Made by a program: the position numbers and the translations under genes. Of a stretch of DNA of 34,565 bases, positions 7,772-15,803 are shown in pieces. The stretch spans positions 1 through 34,565 of the forward strand of contig DRPN01000006.1 in NCBI GenBank assembly GCA_011374625.1. The letters are read 5' to 3'. The stretch is from Bacteroidota bacterium (GTDB lineage: Bacteria; Bacteroidota; Bacteroidia; Bacteroidales; VadinHA17). The stretch's first letter is position 1. Each line of letters opens with the position of its first letter. The notes beneath the pieces are model-generated. The model made no database searches. It was not told the origin of the DNA and worked only from the letters and a program-made list of their open reading frames with translations.

Positions 7772-9262
7772 TCAGTAAGTATCTGTTTTTTTCCGGCTTT
7801 CGAAAAATTTCACATACTCTTCATACAGCGACTCGTACTTTTCCCTGTTTCCGGCAGGAACATAATCCTCCGTTTTGTATTGCACAGCCTGACGTGCTTC
7901 ATCAGGAGAACCATAAAGACCGGTACCAGCCAAAGCAAACAGGGCAGAGCCCAGGACGGTCGTTTCCTTTTGGTCAACTACCCTGACTGGAATACCAATA
8001 ATATCTGAACGTAATTGATTCCAGAGTTTGTTCTTGGCACCGCCACCTACAACTAAAAGTTGTTGAGCTGTGAAATTGCCGGCGTTTTCAAGGATACCAA
8101 GACTTTTACGGGTCCGGCAGGCCAGGGATTCAAGGGCTGCACAGTAAATTTCACCACGACTGCTATTCATATTCAAACCTGTGATCATTCCGGTGCCGGC
8201 ATCGGCAGACCCCGGATAAAACGAAGTATCCAAACGAATCCCCTTGCTGCCTAAAGCTACTTGTTCCGCTTCTTTGATCATCAGGTCATATATATGCTTA
8301 TCATGCACTTCGGCATGGTAGAACATGTTCTTGATCCACTCCAGGGCTCCGGAACCAATCCACTGGACACCGATATCGTAATGACCTGGTATGGGATCAA
8401 ATTCGGTGGTTACCCCCTGTCGCAGTAATTCCGGATCAAGATTGACATTACCGCTGCGAACCATCAATATCTCCCATGTGCCGGAACTTAATACCGGCAC
8501 CTCTTCTTCAGCCCCCGACCCGTAAATGGCAAACTGGGTATCATGGCCGGTGGCTACAACCGGAATGCCTTCAGGGATACCCAGTGATTGACTGGCTTTT
8601 TTGACAGTCTTTCCTATAACCGTCCCCGGTTCGCAAAGATTCGGAAAAAGAGATGACGAAAAACCGATACGTTCCAGAATATTTTCAGAAAAACGACGGT
8701 TTTTCAGATCGGTCAGCATAGATGTTCCGGCCATGGTCATATCCGTAGTCATCACACCGGTAAGGTAAAAAAGGAAAATAGAGGAAATAAACAGGAAATA
8801 ATCCATTTTTTCCACCACCTCCGGTCTATTTTCCTTCAGCCATATCAATTTAGTAATTGTGTTGAAGTTATAAGGTTGCAGACCTGATATACGGTATAAT
8901 TCTTTCAGAGGAATATATTTATCAATATTCTCCATTACCGGTGTTGTTCTGGGACACTGCCATGAAATAACAGGATAAAGCATTTCTCCTCTGACAGTAA
9001 AAGGGGCTCCATCCACACCAAATGTCGTTACAGTAACAGCAGCGATTTGATTTGGTTGTATCTTTTGAAGAACAGCTGCGGTAGTTTGTGAAAATTTTTT
9101 CCATATTTCCTTCACATCCCAGATTCTGTATTCAGGATAATACGGATCCGGTTGGGTATTATTAGGAATCGAAGATACTGCCAGGATACGTCCATGCGCA
9201 TCCACAGCGATGGTTCGTATGTTTGTAGCCCCACAATCCAACACCAAAACAATTTTTTCCAT
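7772..9262 (-). CDS. fucK: L-fuculokinase (FGGY family)
   Basis: 496-residue FGGY sugar kinase that phosphorylates L-fuculose to L-fuculose-1-phosphate. It follows E. coli FucK closely: IVLVLDCGATNIRTIAV (phosphate loop), VTTFGVDGAPF, ISWQCPRTTPVM, TTDMTMAGTSML, ATGHDTQFAIYGSG with the catalytic Asp, VLSSGTWEILMVRS, and QLLVVGGGAKNKLWNQ (ATP-binding Gly-rich segment). Start is the ATG complementary to 9260-9262. It converges on fucI and diverges from the hybrid kinase at 9399. The next enzyme, fuculose-1-phosphate aldolase, is not in this window. Confidence 0.92.
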   Translation of the reverse strand: MEKIVLVLDCGATNIRTIAVDAHGRILAVSSIPNNTQPDPYYPEYRIWDVKEIWKKFSQTTAAVLQKIQPNQIAAVTVTTFGVDGAPFTVRGEMLYPVISWQCPRTTPVMENIDKYIPLKELYRISGLQPYNFNTITKLIWLKENRPEVVEKMDYFLFISSIFLFYLTGVMTTDMTMAGTSMLTDLKNRRFSENILERIGFSSSLFPNLCEPGTVIGKTVKKASQSLGIPEGIPVVATGHDTQFAIYGSGAEEEVPVLSSGTWEILMVRSGNVNLDPELLRQGVTTEFDPIPGHYDIGVQWIGSGALEWIKNMFYHAEVHDKHIYDLMIKEAEQVALGSKGIRLDTSFYPGSADAGTGMITGLNMNSSRGEIYCAALESLACRTRKSLGILENAGNFTAQQLLVVGGGAKNKLWNQLRSDIIGIPVRVVDQKETTVLGSALFALAGTGLYGSPDEARQAVQYKTEDYVPAGNREKYESLYEEYVKFFESRKKTDTY

Positions 9263-9267
9263 ATATC

Positions 9268-9291
9268 ATTTATTTATTTATTTGTTTGTTT
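9268..9291. repeat. Tetranucleotide tract (ATTT)4(GTTT)2
   Basis: Four ATTT units followed by two GTTT units lie immediately upstream of fucK on the minus strand, inside the 136-bp divergent gap to the hybrid kinase. They would fall in the 5' leader of fucK. No good consensus promoter was found in this gap in either direction. Confidence 0.6.
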
Positions 9292-9398
9292 ATATTATTG
9301 AGCTGATAAAAATAGTTATTTTATTATTTTCAAAAGATATTTCTAAAATTAATTGTATTTTTATTCAAAATTTTTACGGATTGTTACATCATGTTAAA

Positions 9399-11456
9399 AT
9401 GACGGAAAGTATATTAAATGATGATGATTCGTCGGTTATGTTTAAGGAGCAGGTCTTACGCATATTGCTTAATATTTCCAATGCAACCGTAGCTATAAAA
9501 GATCTACGGAAATTGATGGGGATTATCAGAGAAGAGTTGGGTAAGCTAATGGATTCTACCAATTTCTATCTTGCACTGTATCATCCAGAAGACGACACTT
9601 TCACCATGCCTTATTTCAGTGATCTAAAGGATCATTTTGAAAGAGTTCCCGCCCGGAAGACCCTCTCGAAGTATGTGGTAAAGACAGGTAAAACCATACT
9701 TGTTAGACAACCTGATTTCGAGGATCTTGTAAAGAAAGGTGAGGTCACGCTGGTGGGAACTGATTCCAAAGTGTGGATGGGAGCTCCCCTGCGGGTTAAT
9801 GACAGGATCATTGGCATGATCGGTCTGCAGAGTTATTCGGATGAGAACACTTATACAGATGCTGATAAAAATATTCTGGAGCTGGTTGCTCACCAGATCG
9901 GGCTGGCCATTGATCGCAAACAGAAAGAAGAAGAACTTGAAATTGAAAAAACCTATTTCGAACAATTGTTCCGGAATGTTCCTGAAGCAACTGTCATCCA
10001 GGAATATCCGGGCATAATCACGGATGTGAACGTCGCATTTACCAAATTATTCGGGTTCAAACCGCAGGAGTTGATCGGGAAGTCTCTGGATAAGCTGATT
10101 GTCCCGGAAGAAATGATGCAGGAAGCATACAGCATTACCCGGAGAACTTTTGAAGGGGAAGCGGTGGAACTGGAGACCATTCGGAAAAAGAAAAATGGTA
10201 AGACGCTGGAAGTATCGCTTACTGTAACTCCTTTTCGTATATCTCCTGATAAAACCATCATGTATACGATATACCGGGATATCAGCAAAAAAAAAGAGGT
10301 AGAACGTAAACTGGTAACAGCCAAAGAGAAAGCAGAAGAAGCAGATCGTCTTAAAACTGCTTTCCTGACCAACATGTCTCATGAGATAAGAACCCCTATG
10401 AATGCCATTATGGGATTTGCACAACTCCTTTCTTCCGCAAATCTTACCCCTGAGAACAAGACCGAATATGTTAATATTATCAAAAACAGCGGTGACAGTC
10501 TTCTCAGACTGATAGACGACATCCTCGATCTTGCCAAGTTGGAATCCGGACAGGTGGTTATCCGTGAAGAAATTACAGATGTGCATGAAATGATGGAGTC
10601 CCTTTACCTGACTTTTTCCAGACTCATCACTGAAAAACAACTGGAACTTCGTTACAAAAGGTATCAAGATAAACCGTCCGTTAATATTCTTACGGACCCC
10701 ATTCGCCTAAGACAGATACTGACTAATCTGCTTAGCAATGCCATTAAATTTACGCATGAAGGTTATGTTGAATTTGGGTACAATATCTCGGTACCGGATA
10801 ATGTCTTGGTTTTTTTTGTGAAAGATACCGGTATTGGGATACCTCAGGATAAAATGGAAATAATTTTCAACCGTTTCCAACAGGTTGATAATTCAAAAAC
10901 CCGTTTATATCCTGGCACCGGTCTGGGACTGGCCATTTCAAAACATCTTACTGAACTGCTTGGTGGCAGGATATGGGTTGAGTCTGAATTAAACAAGGGA
11001 TCTTCCTTTTATTTCACTATTCCTTATAAAGCTTTGCCGGACGAAGAAATGCAGAAAATCGATGACCTGAATGAAGGAAATCTCAATTTGTCCGGAAAAA
11101 ATATTCTTATTGTCGAAGATGATGAGTATAACTACCTCTACCTTCATGAAATTCTTCAACAGGCAGGTGTAAATGTTTATCATGCTGTAAATGGACGTGA
11201 AGCCATTCATTTTGTCAAGGAAAAACAAGGGGAAAATATCGATTTGGTTTTAATGGATATTGAAATGCCCGAAGTTAATGGTTATGAAGCCACCGCTTAC
11301 ATAAAAAAAGAATTTCCCCGGATTCCCGTAATAGCACAAACAGCTTATGCTTCGATGGAAGAAAAGACCAAATGTCTCCAGGCTGGTTGTGATGCCTATC
11401 TTGCTAAACCTTTGCAGATCAATGATCTCATTGATGAAATTAAAAAATATATTTAA
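9399..11456 (+). CDS. Hybrid sensor histidine kinase, GAF-PAS-HisKA-HATPase-REC
   Basis: 685 residues from the ATG at 9399. No signal peptide or membrane segments, so a soluble sensor. Domain order: GAF at about 20-170 (ends ILELVAHQIGLAIDR), PAS at about 185-300 (FEQLFRNVPEATVIQ...IYRDIS), dimerisation helix with NMSHEIRTPMNAI (His328), and HATPase at about 430-545 with LTNLLSNAIKFT, KDTGIGIP and GTGLGLAIS. The REC domain at about 565-685 has acidic VEDDE, Asp620 in LMDIEMP and the conserved Lys in YLAKP. Phosphate should pass from His328 to Asp620, but no output domain follows. It is 11 bp upstream of a second kinase of similar plan. A longer in-frame start at 9210 would overlap fucK and was not used. 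Confidence 0.9.
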   Translation: MTESILNDDDSSVMFKEQVLRILLNISNATVAIKDLRKLMGIIREELGKLMDSTNFYLALYHPEDDTFTMPYFSDLKDHFERVPARKTLSKYVVKTGKTILVRQPDFEDLVKKGEVTLVGTDSKVWMGAPLRVNDRIIGMIGLQSYSDENTYTDADKNILELVAHQIGLAIDRKQKEEELEIEKTYFEQLFRNVPEATVIQEYPGIITDVNVAFTKLFGFKPQELIGKSLDKLIVPEEMMQEAYSITRRTFEGEAVELETIRKKKNGKTLEVSLTVTPFRISPDKTIMYTIYRDISKKKEVERKLVTAKEKAEEADRLKTAFLTNMSHEIRTPMNAIMGFAQLLSSANLTPENKTEYVNIIKNSGDSLLRLIDDILDLAKLESGQVVIREEITDVHEMMESLYLTFSRLITEKQLELRYKRYQDKPSVNILTDPIRLRQILTNLLSNAIKFTHEGYVEFGYNISVPDNVLVFFVKDTGIGIPQDKMEIIFNRFQQVDNSKTRLYPGTGLGLAISKHLTELLGGRIWVESELNKGSSFYFTIPYKALPDEEMQKIDDLNEGNLNLSGKNILIVEDDEYNYLYLHEILQQAGVNVYHAVNGREAIHFVKEKQGENIDLVLMDIEMPEVNGYEATAYIKKEFPRIPVIAQTAYASMEEKTKCLQAGCDAYLAKPLQINDLIDEIKKYI

Positions 11457-11467
11457 TAATATATCCT

Positions 11468-13090
11468 ATGACCTTTTTCAGGCATAATAAAAACGGAAAC
11501 ACTTTGAAAAATAAAAAATTCTTCCGATTCGGAAAAAACAGAAATCAAAACCACAAAGTAAAATCTCTTAATAATCAAGAATATTTGTTTCGCGTTGCTT
11601 TTGAGTCTTCATTAAATGGAATTGCCGTTATAGATTATGAGGGAAATATCATGGAATGTAATCCTGCGGGACTTGAAATATTTGGTTTTGACGCCACAAG
11701 TAAGGATCTACATATCAATATTTTTGACCTGATGACCGATGACACACGCTCGGATGTTTCCAATTTATTGGATTATTATGAAAAATATCCGATCCTCAAA
11801 AATGAGATATTTGAGATGAAACACAAAGATGGCCGGGTGCTGCAAATAGAAGTCTCTTCCACACATGTCCCCGGTCCCGAGAGAAGTGAAGGTTATTTTG
11901 TTACTACTTTCAGGGATATCACAAAAAATCTTGAACAGGAAAGAAAGTTGAAGGAAGCGCTGAAAAAAGCCGAAGAATCAGACCATCTGAAGATGGCTTT
12001 CCTGACCAATATGTCCCATGAGATCAGAACCCCCATGAATGCTATTGTGGGCTTTTCCGATATGTTGTCAAATCCGGAACTGTCTCAGGCGGAAAAAAAA
12101 GAATATATCAGATACATCAAAGAAAGTAGTGAGACATTGCTCCATTTGATCAATGATATTCTGGATCTTTCGAAAATAGAATCCGGCCAGGTTAATATCT
12201 ACAAGGAACCTTTTTCACTGAATGAGTTTATCCTGGACTTCCAGCCATACATTAAGGAAATTCAAAATAAATACAGGAAGGATTACCTGAAAATAAAGTT
12301 TATTACTCCCGGCAATCAGGACATCATCCTCAACAGTGACAAAATGCGTATCAGGCAGATATTATCGAACCTGATAGGGAATGCCATCAAGTTTACAGAA
12401 GAGGGATTTGTAGAGGTAGGATATTCTGTTGATAATGATATCATTTCCTTTTATGTTAAGGATACTGGACCGGGAATACCCAAAGAAGAAGTGGGTACGA
12501 TCTTTGAAAGATTCCGGCAAGTGGAAAACACATTGACCCGTAAATATGGGGGAGCAGGACTGGGTTTGGCTATAACCAAAAATCTGGTGAAACACCTGGG
12601 GGGTACGATAAGTGTGAATTCGGTGGTAGGGAAGGGGACTACATTTAATTTCACCATCCCCGGCATTGAGAATACTTTTGAGATCTCCGGGAAGAAAAGA
12701 AATTTAAAAACCGGCAAATACCCTGACTGGCATGACAAAACAGTATTGATTGCAGAGGATGAATCTTCCAATTATGATTTTCTGGAAACAGTTCTTAAGA
12801 AAACAGGGATTAACATCTTGTTGGCCAAAAACGGTCGCGAGGCCATACAGTTATGTTCTCAATACAAGCCCGATATTTTATTGCTAGATATACGGATGCC
12901 TGAGATAGATGGATTTTCTTCCCTGAAGGAAATCAGAAAGATTATACCCGGAATACCCGCTATTGTTCAAACGGCCTATGCTATGGCCGATGAAAGGCAA
13001 AAATGTCTGGATGCCGGTTTTGATGTCTATCTGGCCAAACCAATAAAGCCAAGCATTTTGCTTAATAAGATGAATGAATATCTTTCCTGA
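11468..13090 (+). CDS. Hybrid sensor histidine kinase, PAS-HisKA-HATPase-REC
   Basis: 540 residues, no membrane segment, with a basic N-terminus (about residues 1-35, KNGNTLKNKKFFRFGKNRN). PAS at about 38-155 (FESSLNGIAVIDYEGNIMEC...FRDIT); HisKA with NMSHEIRTPMNAI (His184); HATPase with LSNLIGNAIKFT, KDTGPGIP and GAGLGLAIT; REC with AEDESS, Asp474 in LLDIRMP and YLAKP. The transmitter and receiver resemble the preceding gene closely, suggesting duplication with loss of GAF in this copy or gain in the other. It starts 11 bp after the first kinase, so is almost certainly cotranscribed. Neither gene has a neighbouring response regulator with a DNA-binding domain. Confidence 0.9.
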   Translation: MTFFRHNKNGNTLKNKKFFRFGKNRNQNHKVKSLNNQEYLFRVAFESSLNGIAVIDYEGNIMECNPAGLEIFGFDATSKDLHINIFDLMTDDTRSDVSNLLDYYEKYPILKNEIFEMKHKDGRVLQIEVSSTHVPGPERSEGYFVTTFRDITKNLEQERKLKEALKKAEESDHLKMAFLTNMSHEIRTPMNAIVGFSDMLSNPELSQAEKKEYIRYIKESSETLLHLINDILDLSKIESGQVNIYKEPFSLNEFILDFQPYIKEIQNKYRKDYLKIKFITPGNQDIILNSDKMRIRQILSNLIGNAIKFTEEGFVEVGYSVDNDIISFYVKDTGPGIPKEEVGTIFERFRQVENTLTRKYGGAGLGLAITKNLVKHLGGTISVNSVVGKGTTFNFTIPGIENTFEISGKKRNLKTGKYPDWHDKTVLIAEDESSNYDFLETVLKKTGINILLAKNGREAIQLCSQYKPDILLLDIRMPEIDGFSSLKEIRKIIPGIPAIVQTAYAMADERQKCLDAGFDVYLAKPIKPSILLNKMNEYLS

Positions 13091-13091
13091 A

Positions 13092-13109
13092 ATAAAAAAA
13101 GGAGTAGGC
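13092..13109 (-). terminator. T-run at the 3' end of rnpB
   Basis: On the minus strand the P1 3' arm is followed directly by seven T residues (complement of the A-run at 13094-13100). P1 plus the T-run would act as an intrinsic terminator. It also lies just past the stop of the convergent hybrid kinase. Confidence 0.6.
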
Positions 13110-13472
13110 CTGTAAGCCGGATTCTGTTTCCCGGAAAGCTCTGCCAGAGATTTTTCCGGTATCCTGTCATTTATCTGGGGTATATGTCACCACATACCTC
13201 TATCGACCTACCCCCCGGCATCGGACGAGCAACCCTCAAATGCCGGTATACATGGTCTTTCAACCCGCAAGCCGGACGGCTGTCCGGGTCACCCCGGAGA
13301 CCGGTGGGCTCTTACCCCACCTTTTCACCCTTATCCGTCAACTGACGGACGGTTGTTTTCTGTTCCGGTACTATGCCCTTACAGACATCTTCCCGTTAGG
13401 AAGTGCGGTGCTCTGTGTTGTCCGGACTTTCCTCTGTCCGCCATAACGGACAGCGACAGGACAGCCTACTCC
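13101..13472 (-). ncRNA. rnpB: RNase P RNA (bacterial type A)
   Basis: Reading the minus strand, the 5' end GGAGTAGGC (13472-13464) pairs with the 3' end GCCTACTCC (13109-13101) as helix P1. The conserved GAGGAAAGTCCGGAC segment follows shortly after the 5' end, and the 3' side has the ACAGAATCCGGCTTACAGG signature. The length of about 372 nt suits a type A RNA. It is the catalytic RNA that trims tRNA 5' leaders. Reading frames crossing this interval are not genes. It lies on the strand opposite to the hybrid kinases and downstream of eda. Confidence 0.95.
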
Positions 13473-13521
13473 GCTGTTAAAATACAAAAATTATGCCTTT
13501 TTAATGCGAAAAAAATAATTA

Positions 13522-14199
13522 TTAAAGATTGCTGCGTACCTCTCTGATGGTATACATCAGTTCCTTCACTTTTTCTTCCAATTGACGATAAGCCTTTGTC
13601 TGAATAATATTTCTTGTAAAAAGCCGGGATCCCATCCCTACCGCCACCACACCAGCTTCAAACCATTTCTTTAGATTCTCTTTGTCAGGACTGACCCCGC
13701 CGGCAGGCATCACGCTGGTCCACGGCATAGGCCCTTTGATACTTTTCACAAAATCCGGTCCCCCGACCGACGAGCCGGGAAAGATCTTCACAATCTCAGC
13801 ACCCAGTTCTTCAGCATAAGAAATCTCACTTAATGTTCCACAACCGGGAATCCACAGGATCTTGCGCCGGTTGCAAATACGCGCAGTCTCAGCATTCAAG
13901 GTAGGAGCTACCACAAAATCAGCTCCCAGTTGAATATACAAAGTTGCAGTGGCAGGATCCGGAACCGAACCGACACCCAAAGCTATGTCCTTCAAAGATC
14001 CCATGCAATATTTGTTGACCTCGGCAAACACTTCATGGGCAAAATCCCCGCGGTTGGTAAACTCGAAAACCCTGATACCACCTTTGTAACATGCTTTTAC
14101 AACATTCCTGACCACAAGGGGATCCGAATGATAAAACACGGGAACCACCCCTGTGTTTCGTATCCTTAGAATAACCTCAATGCGTTCATATGCAGCCAT
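13522..14199 (-). CDS. eda: 2-dehydro-3-deoxy-phosphogluconate (KDPG) aldolase
   Basis: 225-residue class I aldolase of the KDPG/KHG family, a cytosolic beta-barrel that cleaves KDPG to pyruvate and glyceraldehyde-3-phosphate. FEFTNRG carries the catalytic Glu (Glu46), VGSVPDPATA and FVVAPTLN follow, IPGCGTLSEI forms the mid-barrel, and VKIFPGSSVGGP contains the Schiff-base Lys138. MPAGGVSPD closes the phosphate site. It is divergent from the LacI fragment, kduI and kduD, which make its precursor from unsaturated uronates. KDG kinase, the connecting step, is not seen. A promoter candidate is about 70 nt upstream. Confidence 0.92.
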   Translation of the reverse strand: MAAYERIEVILRIRNTGVVPVFYHSDPLVVRNVVKACYKGGIRVFEFTNRGDFAHEVFAEVNKYCMGSLKDIALGVGSVPDPATATLYIQLGADFVVAPTLNAETARICNRRKILWIPGCGTLSEISYAEELGAEIVKIFPGSSVGGPDFVKSIKGPMPWTSVMPAGGVSPDKENLKKWFEAGVVAVGMGSRLFTRNIIQTKAYRQLEEKVKELMYTIREVRSNL

Positions 14200-14223
14200 A
14201 ATATAATTTAATATTCAGTGTCG

Positions 14224-14237
14224 AACAATCGTTTGTT
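14224..14237. promoter_or_regulatory. LacI-type operator candidate in the eda leader
   Basis: AACAATCGTTTGTT is palindromic at 12 of 14 positions around a central CG, as LacI-family sites usually are. It resembles the perfect CAAACGTTTG site at 14440-14449 and lies between the predicted eda start point and the eda ATG. Confidence 0.35.
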
Positions 14238-14268
14238 TTTGTTAAATTAATTTTCTCCTGCCAGAAAA

Positions 14269-14299
14269 CAAAAGTATATAATATCATGAACAATACAAT
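14269..14299 (-). promoter_or_regulatory. Promoter of eda
   Basis: On the minus strand ATTG (14299-14296) is followed after 19 nt by TACTTTTG (14276-14269), an exact TAnnTTTG -7 box with a one-mismatch -33 box. Expected start is near 14262, giving a leader of about 62 nt that contains the operator candidate. Confidence 0.5.
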
Positions 14300-14439
14300 A
14301 CGTTCGTTTGCATACTTATACATATTCTGGAAAATGACTGAAAACGAAATTAGCAATGATTCGGATATTTGCAGACCATGAATACAGATAAAACAACAAT
14401 AGAAAAACATCATCAGGAAACATGATTATAAATATCACA

Positions 14440-14449
14440 CAAACGTTTG
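14440..14449. promoter_or_regulatory. LacI-type operator candidate at the lacI-kduI promoter
   Basis: CAAACGTTTG is a perfect palindrome with central CG, like the core of PurR/CcpA-type LacI-family sites. Its right half overlaps the -33 box TTTG (14446-14449), a position suited to repression. Confidence 0.5.
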
Positions 14450-14477
14450 AGTTGTTCTGAACAATTTTATATCTTTG
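14446..14477 (+). promoter_or_regulatory. Promoter of the truncated lacI, kduI, kduD operon
   Basis: TTTG (14446-14449), a 20-bp spacer and TATCTTTG (14470-14477) match the Bacteroidota consensus exactly. The start would fall at about 14484, on or next to the GTG at 14485. The first gene would then be leaderless, or is no longer translated from its original start. Confidence 0.62.
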
Positions 14478-14484
14478 GGATCCT

Positions 14485-14907
14485 GTGAACCGAAAAAAAA
14501 ATCCTATTTTCCATTTCTCCAAGCCGGTCACTATCAAAGATCTGGCAGGGATACATGATATTACGCTTTCCACGGTTTCGCAAGCTTTGCGTGACAAGGA
14601 AAGAGTGAGGGAAAGAATGAGGAAAGAGGTGAAGGATCTGGCCCGTAAACTGAATTACCAATCTAATACAGTGGCTGCCGGTTTACGGAAAGGAAAAAGT
14701 AATACCCTAGGGGTAATAGTCCCGTGGGTGAACCGGGATTTCTTTTCAGATGTTATTCTTACCACAGTAGACCGGCACAGCCGGGAAATGGGAAAATATT
14801 GTGCGGAGTTGTTTCTGAAAAAATGGATCGGAGAGAAAACTTCTCCCAGCAAGATTAGCTCATCCGAACTGCTGATCAGGGAATCAACGCAAAAAAATTC
14901 CAAATAA
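14485..14907 (+). CDS. Internally truncated LacI-family regulator (HTH joined to the C-terminal tail)
   Basis: 140 residues instead of about 340. Residues 14-60 are a normal LacI helix-turn-helix ([21 protein letters not shown]), and 60-80 a normal hinge ([18 protein letters not shown]). The first strand of the sensor domain follows ([17 protein letters not shown], to about residue 92). The sequence then passes directly to [20 protein letters not shown] and SSELLIRES, which belong at the extreme C-terminus of LacI proteins. About 200 residues of the ligand-binding core are missing, yet the frame is kept. Start is the only plausible codon, GTG, followed by nine A residues. It lies 26 bp upstream of kduI. 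It may bind DNA without sensing inducer, or be a decaying gene. Confidence 0.75.
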   Translation: MNRKKNPIFHFSKPVTIKDLAGIHDITLSTVSQALRDKERVRERMRKEVKDLARKLNYQSNTVAAGLRKGKSNTLGVIVPWVNRDFFSDVILTTVDRHSREMGKYCAELFLKKWIGEKTSPSKISSSELLIRESTQKNSK

Positions 14908-14933
14908 TAAAAACCTGTAAAAATTTATTGATT

Positions 14934-15776
14934 ATGGCAACACATTACGAACTCAGATATGCAACACATCCCGGCGATGCTGTCGCATATGATACCCAAA
15001 GATTACGGAAAGAATACCTGGTGGATAACATAATGGAATCCAATGAAGTCAGAATGGTTTATTCTTTTTACGACCGTTTTATTGTCGGAGGTGCTGTACC
15101 GATAAATCAGGATCTTCTGCTTGAAACCATTGATCCCCTCAAAGCAGATTATTTTCTTGAACGCCGTGAATTAGGGATTATTAACGTGGGGGGTCCCGGG
15201 ATTATCAGAGCTGACGGTACGGAATATGAACTGGGTTACAAAGATGCCCTATATGTAGGAAAAGGCATCAAAGAGGTACTCTTTATCAGCAAGGATACTG
15301 CAAAACCAGCTCATTTTTATTTTAACTCAGCCAATGCCCACAAATCCTATCCCGTAAAACGTATTACGTTGGCAGATGCCGAAGTAGTTAAACTGGGATC
15401 ACTAGAAACATCCAATGAACGTCAAATAAACAAACTCCTGGTGAACAGTGTCGTGGATACCTGTCAACTACAAATGGGCATGACTGAGCTGCAAACGGGC
15501 AGTGTGTGGAACACCATGCCAGCCCATGTTCACAGTCGCAGAATGGAAGCCTACTTCTATTTTGAGGTTCCGGAGGGACAGGCTGTTTGCCACTTTTTGG
15601 GCGAGCCTGAGGAGACAAGGCATATCTGGCTGCAAAACGAACAGGCAGTGATCTCACCCCCATGGTCGATACATGCCGCTGCAGGAACTTCCAACTATAT
15701 ATTTATCTGGGGTATGGCCGGGGAGAACCTGGATTATGGAGATATGGACATTGCTGAACCTACTGAGTTAAAATAA
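14934..15776 (+). CDS. kduI: 5-keto-4-deoxyuronate isomerase
   Basis: 280 residues, cupin-fold zinc isomerase that converts 5-keto-4-deoxyuronate (from unsaturated uronates released by polysaccharide lyases and GH88/GH105-type hydrolases) to 2,5-diketo-3-deoxygluconate. Family motifs are the N-terminal [40 protein letters not shown] and, for metal binding, [16 protein letters not shown] (His, His and Glu). [24 protein letters not shown] follows in two parts near the end. The ATG at 14934 is preferred to the TTG two codons earlier. It is cotranscribed with kduD (27-bp gap) and the truncated regulator. Confidence 0.95.
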   Translation: MATHYELRYATHPGDAVAYDTQRLRKEYLVDNIMESNEVRMVYSFYDRFIVGGAVPINQDLLLETIDPLKADYFLERRELGIINVGGPGIIRADGTEYELGYKDALYVGKGIKEVLFISKDTAKPAHFYFNSANAHKSYPVKRITLADAEVVKLGSLETSNERQINKLLVNSVVDTCQLQMGMTELQTGSVWNTMPAHVHSRRMEAYFYFEVPEGQAVCHFLGEPEETRHIWLQNEQAVISPPWSIHAAAGTSNYIFIWGMAGENLDYGDMDIAEPTELK

Positions 15777-15803
15777 TAAAACTCCTAATAAACAAAATTC
15801 GTC

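Noticed and set aside
9210-9398. 63-residue N-terminal extension of the first hybrid kinase with a hydrophobic stretch resembling a membrane anchor
   Set aside because: It would overlap the 5' end of fucK on the other strand and is translated from AT-rich tetranucleotide repeat DNA. The ATG at 9399 precedes the GAF domain naturally.
13240-13547. Short forward frames between the second hybrid kinase and eda
   Set aside because: They lie on the complement of RNase P RNA, whose conserved core and P1 helix explain the sequence.
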